Assembly (NCBI GenBank): GCA_020633075.1
Contig: JACKEI010000001.1
Location: forward strand, 620,001 to 684,000
Direction: 5' to 3'
From: Sandaracinaceae bacterium
GTDB lineage: Bacteria; Myxococcota_A; Polyangia; Polyangiales; Houyiibacteriaceae
Length of the DNA: 64,000 nt
The position numbers and the translations under genes are program-made. The notes beneath the pieces are model-generated. The model saw only the letters and a program-made list of their open reading frames with translations. It did not search any database and was not told the DNA's origin. Shown piece by piece: positions 54,587 to 63,728 of this stretch; positions within the stretch are counted from its first letter, which is position 1; each line of letters begins with the position of its first letter.

Positions 54587-55654
54587 ATGTCCCCGACCCC
54601 TGTCGAGCGGCTCGCGACCGTCGTCGAAGGCGTGCGAGCTGGAAGAGAGCGCGCCATCGCGAGAGCGATGCGGGTCATCGACGAGCGCGGTGCGCAGCAC
54701 CGTGACCTGCTGCGCGCGCTGGCTCCCTTCGCGGGCAAGGCGCGGGTGATTGGCATCACGGGCACGCCCGGGGCGGGCAAGAGCACGCTGGTGGACCAGC
54801 TGGTGGCCTGCGCGCGCGCCCAGGGCCTGCGCGTGGGCGTGGTGGCCGTGGACCCGACCAGCCCCTACACGGGCGGCGCCATCCTGGGGGACCGCATCCG
54901 CATGCAGCGGCACTTCCTGGACGAGGGGGTCTTCATTCGCTCGCTCGCCACGCGCGGTCACCTGGGCGGGCTCTCGCGCTCGGCCGCGGACGTCATCACC
55001 GTGCTGGACGCGGCGGGCTTCGACCTGATCATCGTGGAGACGGTCGGCGTAGGGCAGGACGAGCTCGAGATCGCGCAGCTGGCGGCGACCACGGTGGTGG
55101 TGGTCACGCCCGGGCTGGGCGACGACATCCAGGCCATCAAGGCGGGCATCTTGGAGATCGCGGACGTGTTCGCCGTGAACAAGGCGGACCGCCCCGGCGC
55201 CGACGCCGCGGTGGCGGACCTCCAGCAGATGATCGCGCTGGGCGGGGCGCTGGCGCACGCGGGCTCGCGGCCGGCGGCCACGGGGCACGGGCACGGCGGC
55301 GTAGCGGCCATCATGCGCCCGGAGACGGGCGGCCTGACCGAGCGTGGCTGGGAGCCGCTGATCATCAAGACCGTGGCCTCGCAAGGGGCCGGCGTGGACG
55401 AGCTGCTGGCGGCGTGCACCGCCCACGCGAAGGCCTTGGACGAGTCCGGCGAGGGCGCCCAGCGCGCGGCCCAGCGGCGGGAGCAGCGCTTTGTCACGCT
55501 GCTGAGCGACCTGCTGCTGGAGGAGGTCACGGCACGTCAGACCGCGTCGTATCGCGAGGCGCTGCGGGCCACGCGGGCCGGCGAGACCGACGCGTACTCG
55601 GCCGCCATCGACCTGCTGGGTCGCGCCCTGCGGCCTGCGGAGGCGGCCTCATGA
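54587..55654 (+). CDS. meaB: MeaB/ArgK-family G protein chaperone
   Basis: GTPase that loads and protects adenosylcobalamin in methylmalonyl-CoA mutase-type enzymes. The 355-residue protein has the Walker A GTPGAGKST (59-67), VDPTSPYTGGAILGDRIRM, ETVGVGQDE and the NKAD nucleotide motif (VNKADRPG). No mutase gene is in view, so its client lies elsewhere. Its stop overlaps the start of the following PEP-synthase-like gene (ATGA), which is an unusual partner. Confidence 0.93.
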   Translation: MSPTPVERLATVVEGVRAGRERAIARAMRVIDERGAQHRDLLRALAPFAGKARVIGITGTPGAGKSTLVDQLVACARAQGLRVGVVAVDPTSPYTGGAILGDRIRMQRHFLDEGVFIRSLATRGHLGGLSRSAADVITVLDAAGFDLIIVETVGVGQDELEIAQLAATTVVVVTPGLGDDIQAIKAGILEIADVFAVNKADRPGADAAVADLQQMIALGGALAHAGSRPAATGHGHGGVAAIMRPETGGLTERGWEPLIIKTVASQGAGVDELLAACTAHAKALDESGEGAQRAAQRREQRFVTLLSDLLLEEVTARQTASYREALRATRAGETDAYSAAIDLLGRALRPAEAAS

Positions 55655-57474
55655 GCCCCACCGGCAGGAACGCGGGGACCCCAGGCGTGCGCGACTTCGC
55701 GGCGCTCACGGAGTCGGACGCCGCCGCCATCGGCCAGGAGGCTTTGGCCCTCTTCGAGCTGACGCGCGCGGGCTTGCCCACGGCGCTGGGGCGTATCGTG
55801 CGGCTGGCGGGGGACCACCCCGAGCAGCGCCTGCTGGACGCGCTGCGCCGTGCCCTCGAGGAGCGCCCCTACGTGCGTCTGCGCACGCTCTTCCCTACGG
55901 AGCACGCGGCCCAGCGCTTCGACCGGCGCGCCGGCTTCCCGGCCGACGTGGACGCCGACAGCGACCTGCCTGCCGTGGTGGCCTCGCTGCTGGAGTCCCT
56001 GCGCGCCCCCGAGCTCTCTGCGGCGCTGGGCGGCAGCCTGATGGGCTTGCACGTGCGTGTGCTGGGCTTCGATGCACGCCGCGCGGGGGAGCTCTCCTCG
56101 GCCGACGGTCAGTCCGGGGACCCGGACATGCTGCTGGTGAGCTGCGTGGGTGCGGGGGCTGCGCCCTTCCGCATCGACCGGCGCTCCATGCGCACCACGG
56201 CGGCGGGCGAGGGGCTCAGCGGCGACGAGGCCGAGCGCCTGGCAGACCTGGCGGACCGCGCGCAGCTCACGCTGGGCCGCCCGCTGCGGCTGGAGTGGGG
56301 CCGCGACGAGGGCCGCGACGTCATCACCAGCGTGCGGACGCTCGCCTTTCGGGTGCCGCCGCACTCCCCGTGGCGGCGGGTCGCGCTCATGGCCGCCGAC
56401 GAAGGGGCGGTGTCGCCGCTCACGGTGGACGCGCTGGACCGAGCCCTCGGCACGGGGGAGCCCGGTCCCCACGTGGAGCGTGCGGTGAAGCGGGTCTTCG
56501 CGCGGCCGTACCGGCGCTTGCAGTCCGGTGGCACGCTGGGCGGCGCGCGGACGTCCGTGCCGCGCGCGGCGGCGCAGGCCGCGAAGGCCGCCCGCGAGGT
56601 CGCCTACTACGTCGCGGACGCCAAGCGCTACGAGCGCTCGCATCCGGCGCGCATCCTGGAGGTGGACGCGCTGGACGTGGCGCAGGTCAGCGACGAGGGC
56701 GTCCTGGACGCGCTGCGCCGGCGGCAGCGGCTGACGGCCGAGTGCCTGCTGCTCCTCGACCGCGGGCGGGTCACCACCCTGGCCGTCCTCGAGGCCCTGG
56801 AGATGACGCTGGGTCCGCTGCCGCGTGAGTGCTACGGCGCGCTCGCCACGCCGCGTCGCACCCGCGAGCGCGAGCGCGCGCTGGTCGCGCTGGCGCGCTT
56901 CGGGACGAGGGTGACGGCGGAGCTGGGGCACATCCCCGAGCGCAGCGCCCTGCCGTCCTCGCTGGGACGCGAGTGGGACAAGCTGCGCGCGTCCATGGCC
57001 GGGGTGCGGGCGCTGGGCATCGACGTGCGGCCCGGCGCTCTCGGCGAGAGCGACGAGGTGTTCCAGCGCGAGCTGGTGCGCATCCGCGACCTCGATCTCG
57101 ACGGCTCGGAGCGGGCCCGCAAGGACGCCATGCGTCGCCTCCTGGCTACCGCGCGTGGGCGCGACATGGGGCGCGCGAGGGAAGGGCTGGTGGGGACGCT
57201 GGGCGGGCTCGCGGAGCGCGTCGCGGTCGTGAAGGGGGTGGTGGCCGAGCAGCTCTCGGTGTCGCTCCTGCGGCTCCGCGCAGCGGCGCTCGAGGCCGGC
57301 AACCGCCTGGTGGAGCGCGCCGTGCTGGATGTCCCCAGTGACGCCCTGTACCTCACGCTCGCCGAGCTCGAGGAGGCCCTCATCGGGGAGCCCGGCGCCT
57401 ACGCCAGCCGCGTGCGCCTCAGGCGCGAAGACGACGACCGCTGGGCGCGCTTCGACGCGCCGCGCCGCGTGTGA
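55651..57474 (+). CDS. PEP synthase/PPDK-like protein lacking the swivelling His domain
   Basis: A 607-residue protein with scattered features of the PEP synthase/rifampicin phosphotransferase family. The N-terminal FELTRAGLPTALGRIV resembles the opening of the ATP-binding domain, and VRLRTLFPTEHAA sits where VRSSATAED is expected. PLRLEWGRDEGRDVITSVRTLAF resembles the EWA..LQARP strand. WRRVALMAADEGAVSPLTVD and the C-terminal NRLVERAVLDVPSDALYLTLAEL resemble linker segments. The phosphohistidine domain (GGxxSHxAI) and intact ATP site are absent. It is probably a degenerate or regulatory homologue coupled to MeaB. Recognition is by motif only. Confidence 0.65.
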   Translation: MSPTGRNAGTPGVRDFAALTESDAAAIGQEALALFELTRAGLPTALGRIVRLAGDHPEQRLLDALRRALEERPYVRLRTLFPTEHAAQRFDRRAGFPADVDADSDLPAVVASLLESLRAPELSAALGGSLMGLHVRVLGFDARRAGELSSADGQSGDPDMLLVSCVGAGAAPFRIDRRSMRTTAAGEGLSGDEAERLADLADRAQLTLGRPLRLEWGRDEGRDVITSVRTLAFRVPPHSPWRRVALMAADEGAVSPLTVDALDRALGTGEPGPHVERAVKRVFARPYRRLQSGGTLGGARTSVPRAAAQAAKAAREVAYYVADAKRYERSHPARILEVDALDVAQVSDEGVLDALRRRQRLTAECLLLLDRGRVTTLAVLEALEMTLGPLPRECYGALATPRRTRERERALVALARFGTRVTAELGHIPERSALPSSLGREWDKLRASMAGVRALGIDVRPGALGESDEVFQRELVRIRDLDLDGSERARKDAMRRLLATARGRDMGRAREGLVGTLGGLAERVAVVKGVVAEQLSVSLLRLRAAALEAGNRLVERAVLDVPSDALYLTLAELEEALIGEPGAYASRVRLRREDDDRWARFDAPRRV

Positions 57475-57642
57475 GCCACGCCTCCGTCACGCCCGCTCCG
57501 TCCCGAGCGCGTTGACGCGCTAGCGCCTCGGCGGCGCCGTGGACATCGCCCTGCACCCGGCGCCAGGCTGCGTTATCCTCCGCGCGCCGCGGTGCGCGAC
57601 CACGCGGCACAGCTCTGACCCGGTCGCTTCTCGAGCCCGCCC

Positions 57643-58425
57643 ATGCGCGACGACGCCTTTGTCCGACTGACCCACGAGGGGCCCCTCAGCCTCGTCACCA
57701 TGAACCGCCCCGACAAGCTCAACGCGTTGAGCCAGGAGGTGCTCGCGGACCTCAAGGAGGCGGTCACGGAGATCAAGGGGCGCCGTGAGACGCGGGTGGT
57801 GATCCTCACGGGCGAGGGCAAGGCCTTCGTCGCGGGCGCCGACATCGCGGGCATGCGCGACCTCGACCCCATCGCGGCGCGCTCCTTCTCGGCGTTTGGG
57901 CACCAGGTGTTCGCGTCCCTGGAGCAGCTCCCGTGCCCGGTGATCGCGGCCGTGAACGGCTTCGCGCTGGGCGGTGGCTGCGAGCTCGCGCTGGCCTGCG
58001 ACTTCATCTACGCGTCGGAGCGCGCCAAGTTCGGCCAGCCCGAGGTGGGCCTGGGCGTCACGCCGGGCTTCGGTGGCACGCAGCGTCTCGGCCGGCGCGT
58101 GGGCGTGGGGGTGGCGCGCGAGCTGGTCTACACGGGCAAGATCATCGACGCCGCGGAGGCGCTGCGCGTGGGCTTGGTCAACGCCGTGTTCGCGCCCGAG
58201 GCGCTCATGGACGAGGCTCGGAAGACGGCGGCGCTCATCGCCAGTCAGGGCCCCGTGGCGGTGGCGCTGTGCAAAGAGGTCATGAACCAGGGCGAAGGGC
58301 GTCCGCTGCCGGACGGGAACGCCCTCGAGGTGGACGCGTTCGGGCGCGCCTTCGAGTCGCCGCAGCAGCGCGAGGGCATGAGCGCCTTCCTCGAGAAGAG
58401 CAAGGCCACCTTCGGCGACCGCTGA
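57643..58425 (+). CDS. enoyl-CoA hydratase/isomerase (crotonase family)
   Basis: Hydrates a short or medium enoyl-CoA in beta-oxidation. The 260-residue protein has the oxyanion motif AFVAGADIAGM and NGFALGGGCELALACD with Glu114. The second catalytic Glu134 is in GQPEVGLGVTPGFGGTQRL. With both glutamates present it is a true hydratase rather than an isomerase. Chain length is unknown; sequence is closest in style to 3-hydroxybutyryl-CoA dehydratase. It may serve the acyl-CoA catabolism seen at the window's left end. Confidence 0.93.
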   Translation: MRDDAFVRLTHEGPLSLVTMNRPDKLNALSQEVLADLKEAVTEIKGRRETRVVILTGEGKAFVAGADIAGMRDLDPIAARSFSAFGHQVFASLEQLPCPVIAAVNGFALGGGCELALACDFIYASERAKFGQPEVGLGVTPGFGGTQRLGRRVGVGVARELVYTGKIIDAAEALRVGLVNAVFAPEALMDEARKTAALIASQGPVAVALCKEVMNQGEGRPLPDGNALEVDAFGRAFESPQQREGMSAFLEKSKATFGDR

Positions 58426-58450
58426 GCGCCGCGCCAGCTGAGGCGGCTGC

Positions 58451-59272
58451 CTACTCGCCGCCGTAGTAGTGCGACTGCTGGCAGTCGAAGAGGTAGCCGC
58501 TGGGCGCGGAGTCGTCGTCTTCGGGGGCGCCCAGCACCTCTAGCTCATGGCCGAAGTGGGTGCGCATGGCCTCGGCGGTGCGCGCCTGCTGCCAGGCGTC
58601 GTAGGCCACCCGCGCGTCATCGCAGCGCCCCAGCGCGGCCAGCGTGTCGGCCTCGAGGGCGTAGAGCGGCGTGGCGGCGGCTCCCACGCGCCGCGCGAGG
58701 GCGAGGTCCTCGTGGGCGCGCTCGAGGTGCCCGTCGCGGATCGCGTGGTGCGCACGCCCGATGTAGATCTCGGGATCCCACGGGTCGATCTGCGCCCGTC
58801 GCTCGTAGAGCGCGAGCTGCGCCGCCTGAGCCTCGTCGTCGTACGGTGGCTTCTGGGCGTCCTCGGGCCGCACGTCGGTGCGCTGCCAGAGCAGCATGGT
58901 GGCCACCACGAGCGACACGGCGACGATGAGCCCGCTCGCCGCGCCGATGGGCGGTGCTGGCTTCGTGGGAGCGGAGCGAAGCCACGCGACAGCGTGATAG
59001 GCCGACAGCCCGGCCAGCGCTCCGAGTGACGCCCCGAAGAGCAGCGCCGGAGGAGCGCCCGGTCGCTCGACGAGGCCCGGTCCCACCCAGCGCACCCCCC
59101 AGAAGGAGATGATGCCCACCCAAGCGAGGCAGGGCCACAGCGCCGCCGCTCGCACGTCTCGGACGGCGCGCAGGGGCTCGAACACCGCCGCCGCGGCCCA
59201 CCCCAGCAGCAGCGGCACGACGGGCGCGAGCAGCAGCGCGAAGGCCGGCATCATGAAGTCGTCGGGGCTCAT
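58451..59272 (-). CDS. membrane protein with C-terminal TPR-like helices
   Basis: A 273-residue protein with four hydrophobic helices in the first 150 residues (FALLLAPVVPLLLGWAAAAVF, ALWPCLAWVGIISFWGV, ALLFGASLGALAGLSAYHAV, GLIVAVSLVVATMLLW). A soluble C-terminus follows with TPR-like helix pairs (YIGRAHHAIRDGHLERAHEDLALARRVG, DTLAALGRCDDARVAYDAWQQA). No family is recognised. It starts 11 bases after the xthA stop on the same strand, so they are probably co-transcribed. ATG start chosen at MSPDDF; nearby MMPAF is an alternative. Confidence 0.72.
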   Translation of the reverse strand: MSPDDFMMPAFALLLAPVVPLLLGWAAAAVFEPLRAVRDVRAAALWPCLAWVGIISFWGVRWVGPGLVERPGAPPALLFGASLGALAGLSAYHAVAWLRSAPTKPAPPIGAASGLIVAVSLVVATMLLWQRTDVRPEDAQKPPYDDEAQAAQLALYERRAQIDPWDPEIYIGRAHHAIRDGHLERAHEDLALARRVGAAATPLYALEADTLAALGRCDDARVAYDAWQQARTAEAMRTHFGHELEVLGAPEDDDSAPSGYLFDCQQSHYYGGE

Positions 59273-59282
59273 CGCGAGGCGC

Positions 59283-60068
59283 TCACGCGTCGAACTCCAC
59301 GACCACGGGCGCGTGGTCGGAGGGGCCGCTCTTGGCCTCGTCGATGGCGCGCTCGCGGCGGTCCACCATGGCGCCCACGCAGGACGCCGAGAGGCGTGGC
59401 GTGCAGTACACATGGTCGATGCGCAGCCCGTTCCCCCGCTCGAAGCCGCGCCCGCGGTAGTCCCACCACGAGTACACGCCGCCGTCCGGGTGAAAGGGGC
59501 GCACCACGTCGGACAGCCCGAAGCCGGCGATGTGACGCAGCGCCGCGCGCACCTCTTCGTTGGCGAGCACGCCGTTCAGCCACTCCTCGGGGCGCGCCAT
59601 GTCGTCGTCGTAGAGGGCCACGTTGAAGTCCCCGCACAGCGCCAACGCGTCCCGCTGCGCGTCGAAGCGCTCGTCCAGGACGCTGCGCAGCCGCGCCATC
59701 CAGGCCAGCTTGTAGGGGTACTTGTCCGAGTCCAGCGCGCCGCCGTTGGGGAAGTACGCGCACATCACGGTCACGCCGCGGATGCGCGCGGAGATCAGCC
59801 GCGCCTGCTCGTCCAGCTCCGCGTCCCCGAGGCCCAGCTGGATGTCGCTCATGGGATCCAGCGACAGGATGGCCACGCCGTTGTAGGTCTTCTGGGCGTT
59901 GAGGGCGATGTGATAGCCCAGCGCGCTCACCTCGACGCTGGGAAAGGTGTCCTCGAGGCCCTTCAGCTCCTGCAGACACAGCACGTCCGGGCGGTGCTGG
60001 GTCAGCCAGGCCACGAGGCGGTCGCCCCGCGCCTTGACCGAGTTGATGTTCCAGGTGGCGAGCTTCAT
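59283..60068 (-). CDS. xthA: exodeoxyribonuclease III
   Basis: Base-excision repair enzyme with AP-endonuclease and 3'-phosphodiesterase/exonuclease activity. The 261-residue protein has the motifs ATWNINSVKAR, LQELKG (Glu34), SDIQLGLG, CAYFPNGG, GDFNVA, the RIDHVYCTP region and SDHAPVVVEFD. All metal and catalytic residues are visible. Start ATG matches the usual MKLATWN. It is divergent from ridA with a 24-base gap. Confidence 0.95.
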   Translation of the reverse strand: MKLATWNINSVKARGDRLVAWLTQHRPDVLCLQELKGLEDTFPSVEVSALGYHIALNAQKTYNGVAILSLDPMSDIQLGLGDAELDEQARLISARIRGVTVMCAYFPNGGALDSDKYPYKLAWMARLRSVLDERFDAQRDALALCGDFNVALYDDDMARPEEWLNGVLANEEVRAALRHIAGFGLSDVVRPFHPDGGVYSWWDYRGRGFERGNGLRIDHVYCTPRLSASCVGAMVDRRERAIDEAKSGPSDHAPVVVEFDA

Positions 60069-60092
60069 CGGCCGCTGGTGTAGCATGTCCGG

Positions 60093-60479
60093 ATGACCCT
60101 CGACGCAATCGCTACCCCGGGCGCCCCCGCTGCCATCGGGCCCTACTCGCAGGCCATCGCCGCGGGGGGCTTCTTGTTCGTGTCGGGGCAGCTCCCCATG
60201 GACCCCGTCACGGGCGAGCTGATCCTGGACGACACCACCGCCGCCACTCACCGCGTGATGGACAACCTGGTCGCCATCCTCGAGGCCGCCGGCACGGACC
60301 TCTCGCGCGCCGTCAAGGCCACCGTCTACTGCACCGACCTCGCCGACTACGCGGCCATCAACGCCGTCTACGCCACCTACTTCGAGGGGCGCGTGCCCCC
60401 CGCCAGGGTTGCCGTTCAGGTCGCCGCGCTTCCCAAGGGAGCCAAAGTCGAGATCGAGCTGGTCGCGCTTCTGCGGTGA
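60093..60479 (+). CDS. ridA: RidA/YjgF-family enamine deaminase
   Basis: Hydrolyses reactive 2-aminoacrylate and related enamines to 2-oxo acids. The 128-residue protein has the IGPYSQAI motif, FVSGQLPMDPVTGEL, the KATVYCTDLADYAAINAVYATYF stretch and the catalytic Arg in PPARVAVQVAALPKGAKVEIE. All features match active RidA. The downstream lipoprotein gene is on the same strand after 57 bases. Confidence 0.93.
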   Translation: MTLDAIATPGAPAAIGPYSQAIAAGGFLFVSGQLPMDPVTGELILDDTTAATHRVMDNLVAILEAAGTDLSRAVKATVYCTDLADYAAINAVYATYFEGRVPPARVAVQVAALPKGAKVEIELVALLR

Positions 60480-60536
60480 CATCCAGACTGCATGCCTCAC
60501 GCACTCCCGAACACGCAAGCCAGAACAAGGACCCGC

Positions 60537-61040
60537 ATGCCTCAGCCTCCACTCGCCGCCCGCCAGCTCCATGGATGTCGGTCGCCCCACGCGTGGGCGC
60601 TGTTGGCGTGCCTGGCCCTCGCGGGGTGCGGCGCGCGCCAAGGGGGCGCCCCGGAGACCGCGACGAGCGAGCCGACGAGCGAGACCCAAGCGGACGGCGC
60701 CTCCGTCGACCTCGAGTCCGGCATGACGACAGAGGGCGCCGCGGGCGGCGCGCAGCCCACCGACGAGGCCGCGGCTCCCTCGCTGGCCGACGAGGACGCC
60801 TTCGACGCGCTGACCGAGACGTCCGCAGAGTACGACGTGATGCTGAGCGCGGGGGGCGTGGACTGTGGAGACGCGCGGCAGCTCGTGGAGCGCATCTGCT
60901 ATCTGGCGACGCGCGTCTGCGCGCTGGCGAGCTCGCGCGTGAGCGAGGACGCGCTCGACCAGTCGCAGTGCCACGAAGGCCGAGTGCGCTGCGAGGACGC
61001 CGAGCAGCGACTCCGCGCGGCCTGTCCAGCGTCGCGCTGA
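60537..61040 (+). CDS. small lipoprotein of unknown function
   Basis: A 167-residue lipoprotein. Start ATG has an AAGGA ribosome binding site 5 bases upstream. The lipobox is LALAGC. The mature region begins with a Thr/Glu/Ala-rich linker, then a domain with six cysteines (CGDARQLVERICYLATRVC, QCHEGRVRCEDAEQRLRAAC) that could form three disulfides. I do not recognise the family. It follows ridA and may share its transcript. Confidence 0.75.
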   Translation: MPQPPLAARQLHGCRSPHAWALLACLALAGCGARQGGAPETATSEPTSETQADGASVDLESGMTTEGAAGGAQPTDEAAAPSLADEDAFDALTETSAEYDVMLSAGGVDCGDARQLVERICYLATRVCALASSRVSEDALDQSQCHEGRVRCEDAEQRLRAACPASR

Positions 61041-61056
61041 GCCGCGCGCGAGCGGG

Positions 61057-62136
61057 TCACGGAGGCCCCGCCAGCAGCCACTCGGTCGCGGCCTCGAGCA
61101 CGGCGTCGCGCCCGGCGCGGACCTCGTCGTAGGTGTTCTCGACCCACACATCGGGGGCCAGGCCGACCCCCTCGAAGCTGGTTCCATCCGGGGCGCGGTA
61201 GTCGCCCACCGAGATGGTGTACGCCCAGCCGTTCCAGGTCTCGCGCAGGATCGCATCGGAGAACGCCCCGCCGGTCGTGCTGCCCACCTGTACGACCTGG
61301 GGGTTCACGCGCATCGCGAGGGCGAAGGTCTCGCCGGCGCTCTGCGTGGCGTACGTGGTCAAGAGCGCGATCGGCCCCGTGAAGCGGCGCGCGCCGGTGG
61401 GCTCCACGTACCACGTGCGCGTGGGGCCAAACTCGTCCAGCTCCGCGCCGTTGCGCTTGCGCACCGTCATGTATGCGCGGCGCGTGTCGGTGAAGCGTCC
61501 AGCCACGTACTGCGCGAGCGGGTCGAAGCCACCTGGGTTGTCGCGGATGTCCACGACCAGACCGGGTGCGTCGGCCAGCGCCCGCAGCGCCCGATCGAGC
61601 GCCTCGGCGTAGTCGCGCTGCTTCCCGTCGAAGCTCCGCAGGTGGATGTACCCCACGCCACCCGCGAGGTGCCCGTAGGTGAGCTGCGGGTGGGGCGTGG
61701 CGGCGTCGTGGAGGTAGCGCTCCTCGACGAGCGCCTCGTCGAACGGCGGCTCCACGAAGACTCCGTCCACGAGGTCTATCGAGAAGGTCGGGAGCTCCGG
61801 GTTCCCGGCCGGATACAAGGTCACGTGTGGGTCGTCCAGGTGCGTCAGCATGTCGACGAGCACCTCGTAGAGCTCCGCGTCGCTCATCTGATCGTTCACC
61901 CGCGGAGCGTACTCGGCATGCAGCGCGTCCCAGTCGACGCCCTTGACCTCGAAGAGGCCGTAGTACGCGCGGTAGTCTTCCCACAGCTGCTCGAACGCGT
62001 GCGTGGGGGTGGCGCTACGCTCGCGTCTCTCCAGCACGCAGCCGGAGAGGCTGGTGATCAGCGCCGCGGTCAGCCCGAGGGCGAGCGCCCGCACCCAGCG
62101 CCTCACGCGCCAGTGACTCGTCCGCCAGTGACTCAT
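61057..62136 (-). CDS. S41-family (C-terminal processing) serine peptidase lipoprotein
   Basis: A 359-residue protein with lipobox SLSGC (Cys33). It has the tail-specific protease fold: a substrate-recognition region without an obvious PDZ, HLAGGVGYIHLRSF, DIRDNPGGFDPLAQ, TYATQSAGETFALAM (catalytic Ser) and the GSTTGGAFS loop. It has the tricorn/CtpA-type serine; the Lys partner is not obvious. The N-terminus carries a duplicated SHWRTSHWR from a 15-base tandem repeat at the start. Its ATG overlaps the stop of the upstream outer-membrane gene. Confidence 0.83.
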   Translation of the reverse strand: MSHWRTSHWRVRRWVRALALGLTAALITSLSGCVLERRERSATPTHAFEQLWEDYRAYYGLFEVKGVDWDALHAEYAPRVNDQMSDAELYEVLVDMLTHLDDPHVTLYPAGNPELPTFSIDLVDGVFVEPPFDEALVEERYLHDAATPHPQLTYGHLAGGVGYIHLRSFDGKQRDYAEALDRALRALADAPGLVVDIRDNPGGFDPLAQYVAGRFTDTRRAYMTVRKRNGAELDEFGPTRTWYVEPTGARRFTGPIALLTTYATQSAGETFALAMRVNPQVVQVGSTTGGAFSDAILRETWNGWAYTISVGDYRAPDGTSFEGVGLAPDVWVENTYDEVRAGRDAVLEAATEWLLAGPP

Positions 62137-63002
62137 GACCGACCTCCGATGCGGAGCGCCAGGCTGACCTCGGCCGTGGTGTCGATGACCCGCAGAGACC
62201 GAGGCCAGTCGTCGTGCAGATAGCCCAGCGCCAGGTTCACGCGCAGCGTGCCGCGCGCGCCGAAGTCGCGTTGGTAGGCGGCATCGATGCTCAGGGTCTG
62301 CAGGTGCCCGAGTGAGCGCCACCCCGAGCCGCGCGCCACCAGCCCTTGGTAGGGCGTCTGACCCGGGAGCGACACCGTCTGGTCGTAGGGCATGCGTGAC
62401 ACCCAGGCCGCCAGCACGGTGCGCGCTGACACCTGCACCAGCTGCCGATTCGGGAGTGGCACGCGCGCCCCGAGGGACGGTGCGAGGGAGAGCATCTGCA
62501 TGAGCCCCGGCGCGGCGAAGCCTTGGACGTTGGTGAGCCCGAAGCCCACGTCCCCGCCCGCGAGGAGCACCACACGGCCGACGGGCAGCATGCGCTCCAC
62601 CCGCACCCGCGCGTCCGCCGTCAGGGTCGACGCGCGCACAGGCACGCTCACGCTGTCCAGGCTTCCGTCGACCTCGCGCGACACGAAGCGAATCGTCCGC
62701 CCAGCGTGGCCGGTCGCCTGCATGTGACCGAAGGCCGCGCCGAGCCGCGCCGTCCAGACCACGCGTCCGTTCTCGCCTTGGTAGGTGAGCGAGGTCGCGG
62801 CGAGGTGGCCGTCGTAGGCCAGGGACGTGGCCGCCGTGTCCATCACGGCGTGGTGCGAGTACCCGACGCCCAGGCCGACGCGATGTTCCGTCTGCGCCAG
62901 CGCGGTCCCTCGAGGGAGCGCGGCAGCGAGCGAGAGGAGGCAAGCGCCGCCGAGCCGGAGGAGCCCTCCGAGGCGAGGGCAGGGTGGAGTGAGCATGGGC
63001 AC
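62133..63002 (-). CDS. outer-membrane beta-barrel-like protein
   Basis: A 289-residue exported protein. GTG at 63002 has a good GGAG at 5 bases; the in-frame ATG 6 bases later is spaced less well. The signal peptide ends near ALAQT. The mature part is a run of amphipathic beta strands (HRVGLGVGYSHHAV, VVWTARLGAAFGHM, VVLLAGGDVGFGLTNV, TLRVNLALGYLHDDW, TAEVSLALRIG), typical of 8-12 strand barrels. It overlaps the S41 peptidase gene by 4 bases, so the two are coupled, perhaps a barrel and the protease that handles its ligand. No named family recognised. Confidence 0.75.
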   Translation of the reverse strand: MPMLTPPCPRLGGLLRLGGACLLSLAAALPRGTALAQTEHRVGLGVGYSHHAVMDTAATSLAYDGHLAATSLTYQGENGRVVWTARLGAAFGHMQATGHAGRTIRFVSREVDGSLDSVSVPVRASTLTADARVRVERMLPVGRVVLLAGGDVGFGLTNVQGFAAPGLMQMLSLAPSLGARVPLPNRQLVQVSARTVLAAWVSRMPYDQTVSLPGQTPYQGLVARGSGWRSLGHLQTLSIDAAYQRDFGARGTLRVNLALGYLHDDWPRSLRVIDTTAEVSLALRIGGRS

Positions 63003-63077
63003 ACGAGCTCCAGGGGGGTTGGGGAGACAGCGCGGGCGGTGACCTGGCCTGCCGGCCGCGCCGCCGCCCGACGCGCT

Positions 63078-63707
63078 TCAGGCCGCCATCCGCTCGCGGC
63101 GGGCGAGGTCGACGAGGTGCTCGGCGTGGGCGACCACCTCCGGCGGCGCTCCCTGCCGCATGCCACTGACGAACTCGGCGTGCTCGGGGTCGCTCATGCC
63201 GCGGATCATCCAGTCCATGTACACCGCGTTCTCCGCGGGGGAGCAGCTCGCCACGATGGCACCCTCGACGGCGCGCAGCGCGTCGTCGCTGAAGTGCTGC
63301 CACAGCAGCTCGATGACCTCTCCCTCCTCTTCGGCCATGTGCCCGAGCTGCGTCGCGGCGTAGCGCGTCAGCGCCAGGTAGAGCTCGTGAGCGGCGCTGG
63401 GGTCATGCAGCGCGGCGCTGGCGCGGCGCAGGAGCTCCTCCTCTTGGTGGTCGAGAACGCGGTGTGTCGCGGCGATGCGCCGGGCTAGGGGCGGCGCGAT
63501 GCGCTCGATGAGGGGCTCGATGTGTGCATCTTCATGGTGCGCGTGCGCGCCCATCAGCGAGAGGGACTCCCGCAGGCGCGTGACGTACGCCTGGGTGGCG
63601 GCGCCATCGCGGACGTCCAGGGTGGCGGCGACCCGCACGAGCTCTCCGAGCTCTCGACGGATCCCCTTGTGGATGAAGCGGTAGAAGTTGTGGCGATGCG
63701 TTGTCAC
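63078..63707 (-). CDS. hemerythrin-like HHE domain protein
   Basis: A 209-residue four-helix protein. GTG start with AGGAG 8 bases upstream. The putative iron ligands lie in IHKGIRRELGELV, HAHHEDAHIEPLI, THRVLDHQEEELL and GHMAEEEGEVIELL, the pattern of bacterial hemerythrin/HHE proteins that bind non-heme diiron and sense O2 or NO. The C-terminal part is helical (MDWMIRGMSDPEHAEF). Upstream lie an inverted repeat and a set of phased direct repeats. Confidence 0.85.
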   Translation of the reverse strand: MTTHRHNFYRFIHKGIRRELGELVRVAATLDVRDGAATQAYVTRLRESLSLMGAHAHHEDAHIEPLIERIAPPLARRIAATHRVLDHQEEELLRRASAALHDPSAAHELYLALTRYAATQLGHMAEEEGEVIELLWQHFSDDALRAVEGAIVASCSPAENAVYMDWMIRGMSDPEHAEFVSGMRQGAPPEVVAHAEHLVDLARRERMAA

Positions 63708-63728
63708 GGGCGATTCTCCTGAGTGGCG

